Shown here: piece after piece, positions 36,448-46,023 of the stretch
Numbering within the stretch: the first letter of the stretch is position 1
Layout: each line of letters starts with the position of its first letter
Assembly: GCF_035917995.1 (NCBI RefSeq)
Contig: NZ_CP109131.1
Span: 2,108,001 to 2,172,000, forward strand
DNA length: 64,000 bases
Direction of reading: 5' to 3'
Source: Streptosporangium sp. NBC_01755
Lineage (GTDB): Bacteria > Actinomycetota > Actinomycetes > Streptosporangiales > Streptosporangiaceae
The notes under the pieces: model-generated
The model's input: the letters and a program-made list of their open reading frames with translations, nothing else
Told to the model about the DNA's origin: nothing
Databases searched by the model: none
Program-made: the position numbers and the translations under genes

Positions 36448-36552
36448 ATGCGTACCCCGCATGTGTCAACCGACGTGCCGGTCACCCGGCACGCGGCCGA
36501 CAGGCACGTCCCGAGAGACCTCGATCCGGTCACGACCGAGAAGACATCCGGC

Positions 36553-37161
36553 ATGCAGAGCGAACCGGCGTCCACGGGCGTCCGCACCAGGAGCCAGCAC
36601 CAGCGACGCAAGCGCATCGTCCAGGCCGCCGCCGCGCTCGCCTCGCGGGGTGGTGTCGAGGCGATGCAGATGCGGACCGTCGCCGAGCGCGCCGGGGTCG
36701 CACTGGGAACGCTCTATCGGTACTTCCCCTCCAAGATGGATCTTGTCGTCGCCGTCGTGGGCGAGGAGATCGATCTCCTCGAAAGCAGCATCGAGCGCCG
36801 CCCGCCCAGCGCCACCGCGGCCTCGGGGCGGGCCGTCGACATCCTGATGCGCGCCACCCGCGGCCTGATGCGCGAACCCGAACTCGCCGACGCGCTCATC
36901 CGCTCGCTGATCATGGCCGAGGTCGAGACGCCGTTCGGCGACCGGATGACCGGGCTGCTGCTCCGCGTCGCCGGCGACGACCTCACCGTTGACACCGCCA
37001 CCGAGGAGCAGTTCGCCCTCGCGGGCTCGCTGTCCAGCATCTGGGTGCACGAGCTTCTGGAGATGCTCAGGGGGCGCCGCACCTACGAGCAGATCCAGCG
37101 GCGCATCGAGATCGCCGCCGAGCGCCTGCTCGCCGATTTCCGGCCCCCGCCTTCCGCCTGA
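36553..37161 (+). CDS. kstR: TetR-family regulator, KstR-like
   Basis: About 202 residues. The N-terminal HTH (HQRRKRIVQAAAALASRGGV, EAMQMRTVAERAGVALGTLY, RYFPSKMDLV) closely follows mycobacterial KstR, the repressor of cholesterol catabolism that is released by a steroid-CoA ligand. The C-terminal domain is KstR-like in length (MAEVETPFGDRM ... IWVHELLEMLRGRRT). I prefer ATG 36553; ATG 36448 is in frame, but a KstR-like box abuts it. The surrounding chs, ltp2 and fadA5 remnants and multiple KstR-type boxes make sterol control very likely, although a paralogue is possible. Confidence 0.82.
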   Translation: MQSEPASTGVRTRSQHQRRKRIVQAAAALASRGGVEAMQMRTVAERAGVALGTLYRYFPSKMDLVVAVVGEEIDLLESSIERRPPSATAASGRAVDILMRATRGLMREPELADALIRSLIMAEVETPFGDRMTGLLLRVAGDDLTVDTATEEQFALAGSLSSIWVHELLEMLRGRRTYEQIQRRIEIAAERLLADFRPPPSA

Positions 37162-37164
37162 AAT

Positions 37165-37178
37165 TAGAACCCGTTACA
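37165..37178. promoter_or_regulatory. KstR-like box upstream of fadA5 remnant
   Basis: TAGAACCCGTTACA is an exact TNNAACNNGTTNNA match, in the gap between the regulator stop and the thiolase fragment. Confidence 0.65.
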
Positions 37179-37281
37179 GTCGCATTGACAGGCGACTAGA
37201 GCGACGTTCTGGAGCGACGCGCGGGCGGGCGAACGGGAACGGTCGCCCGGTGTCCGCGAGCTCCAAGCCGACGGGCGAGGA

Positions 37282-37893
<612 letters not shown>

Positions 37894-37918
37894 GCGGCGC
37901 CGGTAAGGAGCACCACCG

Positions 37919-38938
37919 TTGAAATCCCGCCGCAGGCCGTACAGCGAGCAGCGTCCGTTCGACACCGGTGGCGGTGTGTGGAGCGTGCCCGTCCCGATTC
38001 CGGGAAACCCGCTCGGCTACACCCTGGTCTACGCGATCGAGTCCCCCGCCGGGCCGGTGCTGATCGACGCGGGCTGGAACGCCCCTGAGGCGTGGCTGGC
38101 CCTGCGCGACGGGCTGGGCGCGGTCGGCATGGACGTACGCGACGTGCGCGGGGTGGTCGTCACCCACTTCCACCCCGACCACGCCGGGCTGGCCGGACAG
38201 GTCAGGGAGGAGTCCGGCGCGTGGATCGCCATGCACGAGGCCGACGCCGCACTGGTCGGCTTCATGCGCGAGCTTGAGGGTGAGGCGCACCGCGATTTTC
38301 AGGCCGACATGCTGCGCCGCGCGGGGGCGGGCACCGTCGAGGTGGAGGAGGTGACCGGGAACCGGCCGAAGCCGCCCGCGCTGCCGGACCGCGTTCTCTC
38401 CGACGGCGACCTGATCGACCTGCCGGGCCGCAGGCTCCGTACGATCTGGACCCCCGGCCACACACCGGGCCACGTCTGCCTGCACCTGGAGGACGCCGAC
38501 CGGCTCTTCACCGGCGACCACGTGCTGCCGGCGATCACCCCGCACATCGGCATCTACCCGTACGACCGGGCCGACGTCGACCCGCTCACCGACTTCCTGG
38601 AGTCGCTGGAGAAGGTGAAGGGCCTGGGCGAACTCGAAGCCATGCCCGCCCATGAATGGATTTTTCCGGACACGGCGGCTCGGGCGGCGGAGATCGGTAT
38701 CCATCACGAGGAGAAGCTCCGATGGCTGGCAGACCTGCTCGCCGAGGCGGAGGAGCCGCTGACCATCTGGGAGATCGCCGGGCGGATGATCTGGAACCGC
38801 CCGTGGGAGGACTTCCCCCCCATGCTGCGCGGGATGGCGGCCGGGGAGGCGGCGGCACATCTGCGCACGCTCGAGGTTCGCGGGATCATCCGCCGCGTGA
38901 CGGGGGTGGATCCGGTCCGGTTCGCCATACACTCGTAG
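37919..38938 (+). CDS. MBL-fold metallohydrolase
   Basis: 339 residues from TTG 37919 with AAGGAG upstream. It has the metal-binding HFHPDHAG motif, later TPGHTPGH and TGDHVLP, the full set of a two-metal beta-lactamase-fold hydrolase. A ~90-residue helical C-terminal domain (HHEEKLRWLADLLAEAEEPL ... LRTLEVRGIIRRV) resembles the winged-helix-like tail of the LACTB2 group, which hydrolyses thioesters or nucleic acids. Placement 25 bp after the fadA5 remnant suggests the same transcript and a CoA-thioester substrate. That is inference. Confidence 0.88.
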   Translation: MKSRRRPYSEQRPFDTGGGVWSVPVPIPGNPLGYTLVYAIESPAGPVLIDAGWNAPEAWLALRDGLGAVGMDVRDVRGVVVTHFHPDHAGLAGQVREESGAWIAMHEADAALVGFMRELEGEAHRDFQADMLRRAGAGTVEVEEVTGNRPKPPALPDRVLSDGDLIDLPGRRLRTIWTPGHTPGHVCLHLEDADRLFTGDHVLPAITPHIGIYPYDRADVDPLTDFLESLEKVKGLGELEAMPAHEWIFPDTAARAAEIGIHHEEKLRWLADLLAEAEEPLTIWEIAGRMIWNRPWEDFPPMLRGMAAGEAAAHLRTLEVRGIIRRVTGVDPVRFAIHS

Positions 38939-38951
38939 ACATCGGATGTCT
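38937..38951. promoter_or_regulatory. Palindrome AGACATC-G-GATGTCT ahead of GntR fragment
   Basis: Perfect 7-bp arms, 25 bp upstream of the GntR start and touching the stop codon of the MBL gene. GntR/FadR-class regulators commonly bind such short palindromes in their own promoters. Confidence 0.5.
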
Positions 38952-38975
38952 GGCGAAACCTGAGGACGGTGCGGA

Positions 38976-39146
38976 GTGGCGGTCACCGACGCCGCTATCG
39001 ACAGGATCAAGCAGATGATCCTGTCCGGCGAGCTCTCCCCGGGCAGCAGACTGCCCAAGGAGGCCGACCTGGCCGACCGGCTCGGCCTCTCGCGCAACTC
39101 CCTGCGCGAGGCGGTCAGGGCGCTGGCCCTAGTCCCACAGGGATGA
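38976..39146 (+). pseudogene. GntR (FadR-type) regulator, truncated after HTH
   Basis: The 56 codons encode a complete winged-HTH: IDRIKQMILSGELSPGSRLP, KEADLADRLGLSRNSLREAV, RALALV. The frame stops where the ligand-binding FCD domain should begin. In the next frame DDTEVLGAGVAVHPVPS reads like the C-terminus of another protein, so a deletion may have joined two genes. A lone HTH of this kind might still bind DNA but could not respond to ligand. Confidence 0.8.
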
Positions 39147-39583
39147 CACCGAGGTGCTCGGCGCCGGCGTCGCCGTGCACCCAGTCCCGTCATGACCGGC
39201 GGTTCGCCGCTTACAGCAAGCCCAGCAGGAAGCTTGCCTGCTGGGCCAAGCTCGACAAAGTCCTCCTCATCGTGCAGGCCGCAGTGTTGTTGATCTTGCG
39301 TTGCGGCTTTTGAGCTCACCTTGGCTGGACCCCCTTTAGGAACTGGGCGGCAGTGTCGGTCGGTGGGAGCGCACCGGGCGGCGCCGGCCGGGACCGGCCC
39401 CTAAGCCGCATGTCCGGCCGGCTGGCCGCCGGGCGCGCGGCGGGCCGCGCGGCCATGGGGCCGCCCTTGATCGCTACCGCCGCAGAGATTGAGCGGACGG
39501 CTCGGATTCTTTCGGCAACTGCGTCGGCCGGCTTGGCGCTGCGAGGTTAGGCCATATCGGAATAAGGAGAACTCATCCGCTGT
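39147..39583. other. Intergenic region between GntR fragment and histidine kinase
   Basis: About 440 bp with a possible foreign gene tail at its start (39142-39195) and a hairpin at 39221-39247. The remainder contains only arginine/proline-rich chance frames. No response regulator gene for the downstream kinase is present. Confidence 0.5.
39221..39247 (+). terminator. Hairpin GCCCAGCAGG / CCTGCTGGGC
   Basis: 10-bp perfect stem with a 7-nt loop in the gap after the truncated GntR gene. It is a likely terminator; there is no T-run. Confidence 0.5.
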
Positions 39584-40693
39584 TTGGACCAGTATCTCGT
39601 CCGCAGCCGCATCCAGGGCGCTGCTGGGGTGATCACCTTGAGCGCATGGCATCACTGCTCCGTCAAAACCCGTGTGACCACCGTGGCGAGCGCCGTCATG
39701 GCGCTGGTCTGCACTTCCGCCACCCTGCTGCTGCTGATAGCCGCTCCCCAGCCTCCGCTCTATGGAAACGTAGCCGTCCTGGCCGGACTCATCGGCGGTT
39801 CACTTCTGTTGATCGCGACCACTGCGCTCGGGACGTACTGGATGATGAGCAAGACCCTCAAGCCGGTGTGCGCCATCAGCGGGAAACTCGCCACGATCCG
39901 GCCTTCCAATCTGAGCGAGCGGGTTCCGCTGCCGAACCATGATGACGAGTTCAAGAAGCTTGCGCAGAGCACCAACCAAACGTTGGAACGGGCCCAGACG
40001 GCGATCCAGCAGCAGTTGAGGTTCGCCTCGGACACCTCCCATGACCTGCGCCACCCGCTCACGGCCATGCGTACCGAGATCGAGGAAGCGCTCATGGATC
40101 CGGAGGAGACCGACTGGGGGGAAACCGGCAACAAGCTGCTGGAAAGCGTCGAGAGGCTACAGGAGTTGGTGACCAACCTGCTGGAGCTCTCCCGACTTGA
40201 CGCGGGCATCATCGGTCAGCACGACTTACTCAACCTCGCCGTCCTAGTGGACGGCGAGCTCGACCATCGGCAGCGCGACCGCCGGCAAAGCAAGGTCAGG
40301 GTGGTCAGGAGGTTCAGCAGCGGCGTGATGGTCCATGGCGAACGGATCGGCCTGGAACGACTGCTGCACAACCTCCTGGACAACGCCGAACGCCACGCCC
40401 GCACCAGCGTCACGGTCACCATCGAGCACCGGGGCGACGTGGCGGTGCTGGAGGTCCACGACGACGGGAACGGGGTGTCGCCCGAGCAGCGGGAACTCAT
40501 CTTCCAGCGCTTCACTCGCCTGCAAGACGCCCGCGCCAAGGACTCCGGCGGCAGCGGCCTGGGCCTGGCTATCGCCCGGCAGATCGCCGAAGCCCACGGC
40601 GGCACCCTCACGATCGAAGACAGCTCTTGCGGAGCACGGTTCGTCGCACGCTTCCCCCGGCCGGTCGGGCTGTCGGCGAGCACGAGACAGTGA
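39584..40693 (+). CDS. Sensor histidine kinase, orphan
   Basis: Up to 369 residues. Two membrane helices (~33-52 and ~65-86) flank only a short external loop, then a HAMP-like linker. The dimerisation box FASDTSHDLRHPLTAMR carries the phospho-His. The N-box (LHNLLDNAERHA), G1 (DDGNGV) and G2 (GGSGLGLAIAR) are complete, so the kinase core looks functional. The start is uncertain: TTG 39584 has AAGGAG rather far upstream, and GTG 39629 is another choice. No response regulator lies on either side, unlike most kinases of this OmpR-partner type. Confidence 0.85.
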   Translation: MDQYLVRSRIQGAAGVITLSAWHHCSVKTRVTTVASAVMALVCTSATLLLLIAAPQPPLYGNVAVLAGLIGGSLLLIATTALGTYWMMSKTLKPVCAISGKLATIRPSNLSERVPLPNHDDEFKKLAQSTNQTLERAQTAIQQQLRFASDTSHDLRHPLTAMRTEIEEALMDPEETDWGETGNKLLESVERLQELVTNLLELSRLDAGIIGQHDLLNLAVLVDGELDHRQRDRRQSKVRVVRRFSSGVMVHGERIGLERLLHNLLDNAERHARTSVTVTIEHRGDVAVLEVHDDGNGVSPEQRELIFQRFTRLQDARAKDSGGSGLGLAIARQIAEAHGGTLTIEDSSCGARFVARFPRPVGLSASTRQ

Positions 40694-41114
40694 GTGAAGA
40701 ATCCACCAGGTCCTGGACGATCGAGGCGGAACACTCGTCCCGGGCCGTGACGGCGCCGTCCTGGCCATCGACGCCCGGGCCGACAGATCCTACACGATCG
40801 TCAACGAGGTGGCCGCCCCCCGAGATCGCGAAGGACCGCCCCCGGGAGACCGCGACTTGACGCGACCCCCCTGGCGTAATAGAACACGTTTCAGAAAGTA
40901 GTCCGCCCAAGCGCTCGATAAAGTATCTGGCGGTTCAGCGCGCCCCGGCGGGAGGCGGGAACATCGACAGGTCCCGCGCTCGCCGTGTCCACGACGGATG
41001 TCCCGCGAGGAACACGCCTCGCGACCGGGAGGGCACGCCGCCGACCGCACCGCAGGCCGCACCGACAACGAGCCGCGTCACAGGACCGGGGACCCGGTTC
41101 GCGCAGGAGGACCG
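40694..41114. other. P450 upstream region with KstR-like box
   Basis: About 420 bp. Apart from the operator at 40880-40893 I see no supported gene. An in-frame extension of the P450 back to 40998 exists but lacks conservation-like sequence. Confidence 0.5.
40880..40893. promoter_or_regulatory. KstR-like box upstream of P450
   Basis: TAGAACACGTTTCA is an exact TNNAACNNGTTNNA match, ~220 bp ahead of the P450 start and with no other gene between. Confidence 0.7.
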
Positions 41115-42320
41115 ATGGACATCGATCTGGTCGACCAGGACTTCTACTGGCGGAACGGCGCGCCCCACGATCAGTTTGCCTGGCTACGGGCGAACGCGCC
41201 GGTCTACGCGCACCCGGGCGACGCCGAGCGGGACTGGCCGGGGTTCTGGGCGGTCACCAAGCACGCCGACGTGGTGCAGGTCTCGCGCCGCTCCGATCTG
41301 TTCTCCTCAAGCAGGAAGCTCTCGCTCTTCGACGAGATGCCCGAGGACCAGCTCGCCCTGCAGCGGCTGATGATGCTCAACCAGGACCCGCCGGAGCACA
41401 CCCGGCGGCGCTCCCTGGTCAACCGGGGCTTCACCCCCCGCATGATGGGCGCCCTTGAACAGCACATCCGCAACATCTGCCACGAACTGGTGGACGAGGC
41501 CAAGGCGCGCGACTCGGTCGACTTCGTCAGGGACATCTCCGCCCCGCTGCCGCTGTACGTGATCTGCGAGCTGCTCGGCGTCCCCGTCGAGGACCGGGAC
41601 AAGATCTTCAACTGGTCCAACCGGCTGATCGGGGCCAACGACCCGGACTACGCATCCGACCCCGCCGAGGGCACGGACGCGGCCACGGAGATCCACGACT
41701 ACGCCAACACCCTGGCCGCCGAGCGCCGGGAACAGCCCCGCGAGGACATCGTCACCAAGCTGATCATGCCCGACGCCGCCGGGGAGACCCTCACCGAGGA
41801 GGAGTTCGACCTGTTCGTGCTGCTGCTCGTGGTCGCGGGCAACGAGACCACCCGCAACGCGGCCTCGGGCGGCATGCTCGCCTTCTTCGAACACCCCGAG
41901 CAGTGGCGGCGCCTGGTCACCGACCGCACCCTCGCCCGCACCGCGGCCGACGAGGTCGTCCGCTGGGTCTCCCCGGTGAACCTCTTCCGCCGTACGGCCA
42001 CCGAGGACACGACGATCGGCGGCCAGGAGGTCAAGGCCGACGACAAGATCGTGGTCTTCTACGGCTCCGCCAACCGGGACGAGGACGTATTCGCCGACCC
42101 CGGCACCTTCGACATCGGCCGCGACCCCAACCCGCACATCGGTTTCGGCGGCGGCGGCGCCCACTTCTGCCTCGGCAACCACCTCGCCAAGCTGGAACTG
42201 CGGGTGCTCTTCGAGGTGCTGGCCGAGCGACTGCCGAACCTGGCCCAGGCCGGTCCCGCCCGACGGCTCCGCTCCAACTTCATCAACGGCATCAAGGACC
42301 TGCCGGTCTCCATCACCTGA
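41115..42320 (+). CDS. Cytochrome P450 of the CYP125/CYP124/CYP142 sterol-oxidising clan
   Basis: 401 residues from ATG 41115 (AGGAGG upstream). Heme-binding loop FGGGGAHFCLGNHLA, I-helix AGNETTRN with the acid-alcohol pair, and K-helix EVVR are intact. Long matches to mycobacterial CYP125, such as MLNQDPPEHTRRRSLVNRGF, SNRLIGANDPDYA and YGSANRDEDVF, place it in the clan that oxidises the terminal methyl of the cholesterol side chain. An exact KstR-like box upstream supports a sterol substrate. Redox partners could be the ferredoxin at 53038-53232, also behind a KstR-like box. Exact family number cannot be fixed by eye. Confidence 0.9.
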   Translation: MDIDLVDQDFYWRNGAPHDQFAWLRANAPVYAHPGDAERDWPGFWAVTKHADVVQVSRRSDLFSSSRKLSLFDEMPEDQLALQRLMMLNQDPPEHTRRRSLVNRGFTPRMMGALEQHIRNICHELVDEAKARDSVDFVRDISAPLPLYVICELLGVPVEDRDKIFNWSNRLIGANDPDYASDPAEGTDAATEIHDYANTLAAERREQPREDIVTKLIMPDAAGETLTEEEFDLFVLLLVVAGNETTRNAASGGMLAFFEHPEQWRRLVTDRTLARTAADEVVRWVSPVNLFRRTATEDTTIGGQEVKADDKIVVFYGSANRDEDVFADPGTFDIGRDPNPHIGFGGGGAHFCLGNHLAKLELRVLFEVLAERLPNLAQAGPARRLRSNFINGIKDLPVSIT

Positions 42321-42387
42321 GATCCGCCGCCTCCGTCCTCGCGGGGGCGGAGGCAACGCCCACCGTCTCCCCCGGGCCCGCGCGGAG

Positions 42388-42561
42388 ATGGACGAGTTGG
42401 AGGCGGCGCTCCTTCTCATGGCACGAGGCCGCGACCTCACCTGGCAGGAGATCGCCTTCGGTCTCGGCCTCGGCACCCCCCAGGCGGCCAAACAACGCTA
42501 CGAACGACTCGCCGGCCGCACCGCCGCCAAACCCGGGGACCCGGAGGCCGGGAAGACCTGA
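42388..42561 (+). CDS. Small helix-turn-helix protein
   Basis: A 57-residue frame: ELEAALLLMARGRDLTWQEI, then AFGLGLGTPQAAKQRYERLA. The pattern of W-Q-E-I followed by L-G-x-x-x-x-Q-A-A-x-x-R-Y is a typical short actinobacterial HTH in which the second helix reads DNA. No strong Shine-Dalgarno is visible at ATG 42388. It may be a complete small regulator or the tail of a longer one. It lies 67 bp after the P450. Confidence 0.6.
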   Translation: MDELEAALLLMARGRDLTWQEIAFGLGLGTPQAAKQRYERLAGRTAAKPGDPEAGKT

Positions 42562-42704
42562 CACCACCGGGACGGGCTCAGCCGTGCCACCGGCCTACCG
42601 AGGTGGACCGTGATTCGCCTCACGCCTCCGCCTTCCCCCGCGGCGGTTCCAGCGGTTCCTCTCGGATGCTCCGGGCTCTCGGGTTCTCAGGGCTCTCCAA
42701 GCTC

Positions 42705-43733
42705 TCAGGGCCAGGAGGAGTCCTGGTCGGGGTCGCCGCCGTCGGAGAGCAGCTTCATGTCCGACTCGACCATCATCGCCACCAGCTCCTCGAAGGTGAC
42801 CTCCGGTTCCCAGCCGAGCTGGGCACGGGCCTTCTTCGGGTCGGCGCAGAGCAGGTCGACCTCGGCGGGGCGGTGCAGGGTCTGGTCGATGACGACGTGC
42901 CGTTCCCAGTCGAGCCCGGCTGCGGTGAAAGCGGCCTCGGTCAGGTCGCGGACGGTTTGGGTGCGGCCGGTGCCGATCACGTAGTCCTCGGGCGTGTCCA
43001 CCTGAAGCATCAGGTGCATCGCGCGGACGTAGTCCCCGGCGAACCCCCAGTCACGACGCGCCTCCATGTTGCCCAGGCGCAGCTCGGAGGCGAGGCCGAG
43101 CTTGATCTTGGCCACCCCGAGGCTCACCTTCCTGGTGACGAACTCGGCGCCCCTGCGCGGGGACTCGTGGTTGAACAGGATCCCCGACGCCGCGTACATG
43201 CCGTACGACTCGCGGTAGTTCTGCGTCAGGAAGTGCCCGTACGCCTTGGCCACGCCGTACGGCGAGCGGGGGTGGAAAGGGGTGGTCTCGGTCTGCGGGG
43301 TCTCGCGGACCTGGCCGAACATCTCTGAGGAGGACGCCTGGTAGAACCGGATCTGCCCGGAACCCGCGGCCGTACGCGAGGAGGAGATCCCGGAGCAGAC
43401 CCGGATGGCCTCCAGCATGCGCAGCACGCCCATGCCGCTCACCTCGCCGGTGAGCTCGGCCTGCTCCCACGACATGGGGACGAACGAGATGGCGCCCAGG
43501 TTGTAGACCTCGTCGGGCTGGACCTTCTCGACCGCGGAGATCAGCGAGCCCTGGTCGAGCAGATCGCCCCGGACGAGCTGAACGCCCTGCAGGAGCTTGC
43601 GGAGCCTTGAGACGCGTGGATTGGCCTGTCCCCGGGCCAGACCGAAGACCTCGTAGCCCTGACCGAGCAGGAACTCGGCCAGATAGGACCCGTCCTGCCC
43701 GGTGATACCTGTGATCAGCGCGCGCCTGGCCAA
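42705..43733 (-). CDS. gmd: GDP-mannose 4,6-dehydratase
   Basis: 342 residues of an extended short-chain dehydrogenase that makes GDP-4-keto-6-deoxymannose, the precursor of fucose, rhamnose or perosamine-type sugars. The Rossmann motif GITGQDGSYLAEFLL, the catalytic YGVAKAYG (YxxxK), QASSSEMFGQ and HESPRRGAEFVTRK are diagnostic for GMD. The upstream gap is shared with a divergent glycosyltransferase gene, which suggests a joint role in building a 6-deoxyhexose-containing glycan. No reductase or epimerase for the second step is in the window. Confidence 0.95.
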   Translation of the reverse strand: MARRALITGITGQDGSYLAEFLLGQGYEVFGLARGQANPRVSRLRKLLQGVQLVRGDLLDQGSLISAVEKVQPDEVYNLGAISFVPMSWEQAELTGEVSGMGVLRMLEAIRVCSGISSSRTAAGSGQIRFYQASSSEMFGQVRETPQTETTPFHPRSPYGVAKAYGHFLTQNYRESYGMYAASGILFNHESPRRGAEFVTRKVSLGVAKIKLGLASELRLGNMEARRDWGFAGDYVRAMHLMLQVDTPEDYVIGTGRTQTVRDLTEAAFTAAGLDWERHVVIDQTLHRPAEVDLLCADPKKARAQLGWEPEVTFEELVAMMVESDMKLLSDGGDPDQDSSWP

Positions 43734-43842
43734 CGCGTCCTCCTCGCTTGCGGGTGCAGGACCTATGCCTGGTCTTATGCCGTTCGATTGGCGAATGTAC
43801 CGTCACACCCTTGTGTGAGCACTATCTCCCTCACAGCGTACC

Positions 43843-43856
43843 TAGAACACGTTCCA
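43843..43856. promoter_or_regulatory. KstR-like box in gmd/glycosyltransferase divergent region
   Basis: TAGAACACGTTCCA is an exact TNNAACNNGTTNNA match, 110 bp from the gmd start and ~170 bp from the glycosyltransferase start. It would be an unexpected target for a sterol regulator. Confidence 0.6.
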
Positions 43857-44024
43857 TCGAATCCTGTTCGGTCAGGTTAACCTCCCAGCTCGCACCCGGT
43901 GAGGCGCACCCTAGGAACAATTCCACATCAGGTACAACAGAGCCACCGAATGGTAGTGTCCGAGGACTAAGGTCATCTTTCACGGTACCTGTCCCCTTTC
44001 GGGCAGGGTGAGAAAGGGGTTGCC

Positions 44025-45269
44025 GTGCCGGGTGCTGAATCACTGCGGGTGGCACTGCTGTCGTATCGCAGTAAGCCGACCTGCGGTGGGCAGGGCGTCT
44101 ACCTGCGTCATCTCAGCCGCGAACTGATCGCCCTCGGGCACAGCGTGGAGGTCCTCTCCGGCCAGCCCTACCCGGAGCTCGACGAGGGCGTCATCCTCAC
44201 CAAGGTCCCCAGCCTGGACCTGTACCGCGACGAGGACCCCTTCCGCACCCCCGGCCTCCGCGAGTACCGCGACTGGATCGACCTGCTCGAAGTCGGCACC
44301 ATGTGGACCGCCGGGTTTCCCGAGCCGCTGACCTTCACCCTGCGGGCGTACCGCGAGCTGAAGAAGCGCGTCGGCGACTTCGACGTGGTGCAGGACAACC
44401 AGACCCTCGGCTACGGACTGCTCGGCATCCAGAAGCTGTTCCCCGTGGTCGGGACCATCCACCACCCGATCAGCGTGGACCGGCGCATCGAGCTGAAGGC
44501 GGCCCCGCTGCGCAAGAAGCTCTCGATGAGGCGCTGGTACGGCTTCGTACGCATGCAGGCCAAGGTCGCGCCGCGGCTCAGCCCGATCCTGACCGTCAGC
44601 GAGTCCTCCCTCGCCGACATCCACCGCGACTTCAACGTGCCCCAGAAGAACATGCGGCTCATCCCGCTGGGCGTCGACACCCGCTACTTCCACCCGCGCC
44701 CGGAGCTCCCCAAACGGCCCGGCTCCATCGTCGCGGTGGCCAGCGCCGACTCCCCGATGAAGGGCGTCGCGACGCTGCTGCGGGCCGTGGCGAAGCTCGC
44801 CACCGAGCGCGACGTCCACCTGACCGTGGTCAGCAGGCCCACCCCCGGTGGCCCGACCGAGAAGCTCGTCGGCGAGCTGGCCCTGCGGGACCGGGTCAGA
44901 TTCGTGCACGGCATCTCCGACACCGAACTGGGCGAGCTGATCGCCACCTCGGAGATCTCGGTCGTCCCCTCCCTGTACGAGGGCTTCTCGCTACCCGCCG
45001 TCGAGCACATGGCCTGCGGCACCCCGCTGGTCGCCAGCCGCACCGGAGCGCTGCCCGAGGTCGTCGGCGACGCCGCCATACAGGTGGCCCCCGGCGACCC
45101 CGAGGAACTGGCCGCGGTGCTGCGCCGCCTGCACGACTCTCCCGAGGAGCGGGCCGCGGTGGGCAAGAAGGGCTACGACCGGGTCATGGAACGCTTCACC
45201 TGGAACGTCGTCGCCAAGCGGACCGTGGAGGCCTACCACGAGGCCATCCAGGCCCGCCGCGCGAAGTGA
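44025..45269 (+). CDS. Glycosyltransferase family 4
   Basis: 414 residues, GT-B fold, retaining. The N-domain starts RVALLSYRSKPTCGGQGVYL, the G-rich acceptor loop. The C-domain carries RLIPLGVDTRYFHPRP and the EX7E-type nucleotide-sugar site PSLYEGFSLPAVEHMACGTP. It heads a three-gene run with a methyltransferase and a cyclase-like protein. With gmd divergent, it may transfer a GDP-linked sugar onto a lipid or small molecule. The acceptor is unknown. Start GTG 44025 follows GAGAAAGGGG-like sequence. Confidence 0.9.
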   Translation: MPGAESLRVALLSYRSKPTCGGQGVYLRHLSRELIALGHSVEVLSGQPYPELDEGVILTKVPSLDLYRDEDPFRTPGLREYRDWIDLLEVGTMWTAGFPEPLTFTLRAYRELKKRVGDFDVVQDNQTLGYGLLGIQKLFPVVGTIHHPISVDRRIELKAAPLRKKLSMRRWYGFVRMQAKVAPRLSPILTVSESSLADIHRDFNVPQKNMRLIPLGVDTRYFHPRPELPKRPGSIVAVASADSPMKGVATLLRAVAKLATERDVHLTVVSRPTPGGPTEKLVGELALRDRVRFVHGISDTELGELIATSEISVVPSLYEGFSLPAVEHMACGTPLVASRTGALPEVVGDAAIQVAPGDPEELAAVLRRLHDSPEERAAVGKKGYDRVMERFTWNVVAKRTVEAYHEAIQARRAK

Positions 45270-45309
45270 GCGACACCCTGAAACGATCACCTCTCACAAG
45301 GAGCGGCCA

Positions 45310-46023
45310 GTGCTGACTGTCGACTTCGACCGGTTGCCCGTCGGTCCGGGAACCCGGGTGCTGGACCTGGGGTGCGGCGGCGGACGCCACGCGTTCGAGG
45401 TACTGCGGCGCGGTGCCGACGTGGTGGCCTTCGACATGGACGCGGGAGAGCTGGAAGGTGTGGCGAACATGTTCGCCGCGATGGACAAGGCCGGCGAGGT
45501 GCCGCCCGAGGCGACGGCGGACACCGTGACGGGCGACGCGCTCGACATGCCGTTCGAGGACGGCAGCTTCGACCGGGTGATCGCGGCCGAGGTGCTGGAG
45601 CACATCCCCGACGACATGGCCGCGATGCGGGAGATCTTCCGGGTGCTCAAGCCGGGCGGCCAGGCCGCCGTCACGGTGCCGAGCTTCCTGCCGGAACGGA
45701 TCTGCTGGGCACTCGACGAGGCGTACCACACCGCTCCCGGCGGGCACGTCCGCATCTACACGCTGGCCGAGCTGAGCGCGAAGCTCAAGTCGACGGGCTT
45801 CACCATCGGCCCGCACCACCACGCCCACGGCCTGCACGCGCCGTACTGGTGGATCAAGTGCGCGGTCGGCGTCGACAACAACGACCACCCGCTGGCCAAG
45901 GCGTACCACGAACTGCTGGTCTGGGACATCATGAAGCGCCCCGCCGCCACCAGGATCGCCGAGGCCGTGCTCAACCCGCTCATCGGCAAGAGCGTGGTGC
46001 TCTACGTCCGGAAGCCCGCATGA
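45310..46023 (+). CDS. Class I SAM-dependent methyltransferase
   Basis: 237 residues. SAM-binding motif I VLDLGCGGGRHAFEVL, then an acidic motif-II residue in VVAFDMDAGE, and the UbiE/Coq5-like DMPFEDGSFDRVIAAEVLEH with LKPGGQAAVTVP. It resembles methyltransferases acting on quinones, sterols or polyketides. AAGGAGCGGCC precedes its start. The stop overlaps the next ATG by 4 bp (ATGA), so the two proteins are coupled. Confidence 0.92.
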   Translation: MLTVDFDRLPVGPGTRVLDLGCGGGRHAFEVLRRGADVVAFDMDAGELEGVANMFAAMDKAGEVPPEATADTVTGDALDMPFEDGSFDRVIAAEVLEHIPDDMAAMREIFRVLKPGGQAAVTVPSFLPERICWALDEAYHTAPGGHVRIYTLAELSAKLKSTGFTIGPHHHAHGLHAPYWWIKCAVGVDNNDHPLAKAYHELLVWDIMKRPAATRIAEAVLNPLIGKSVVLYVRKPA

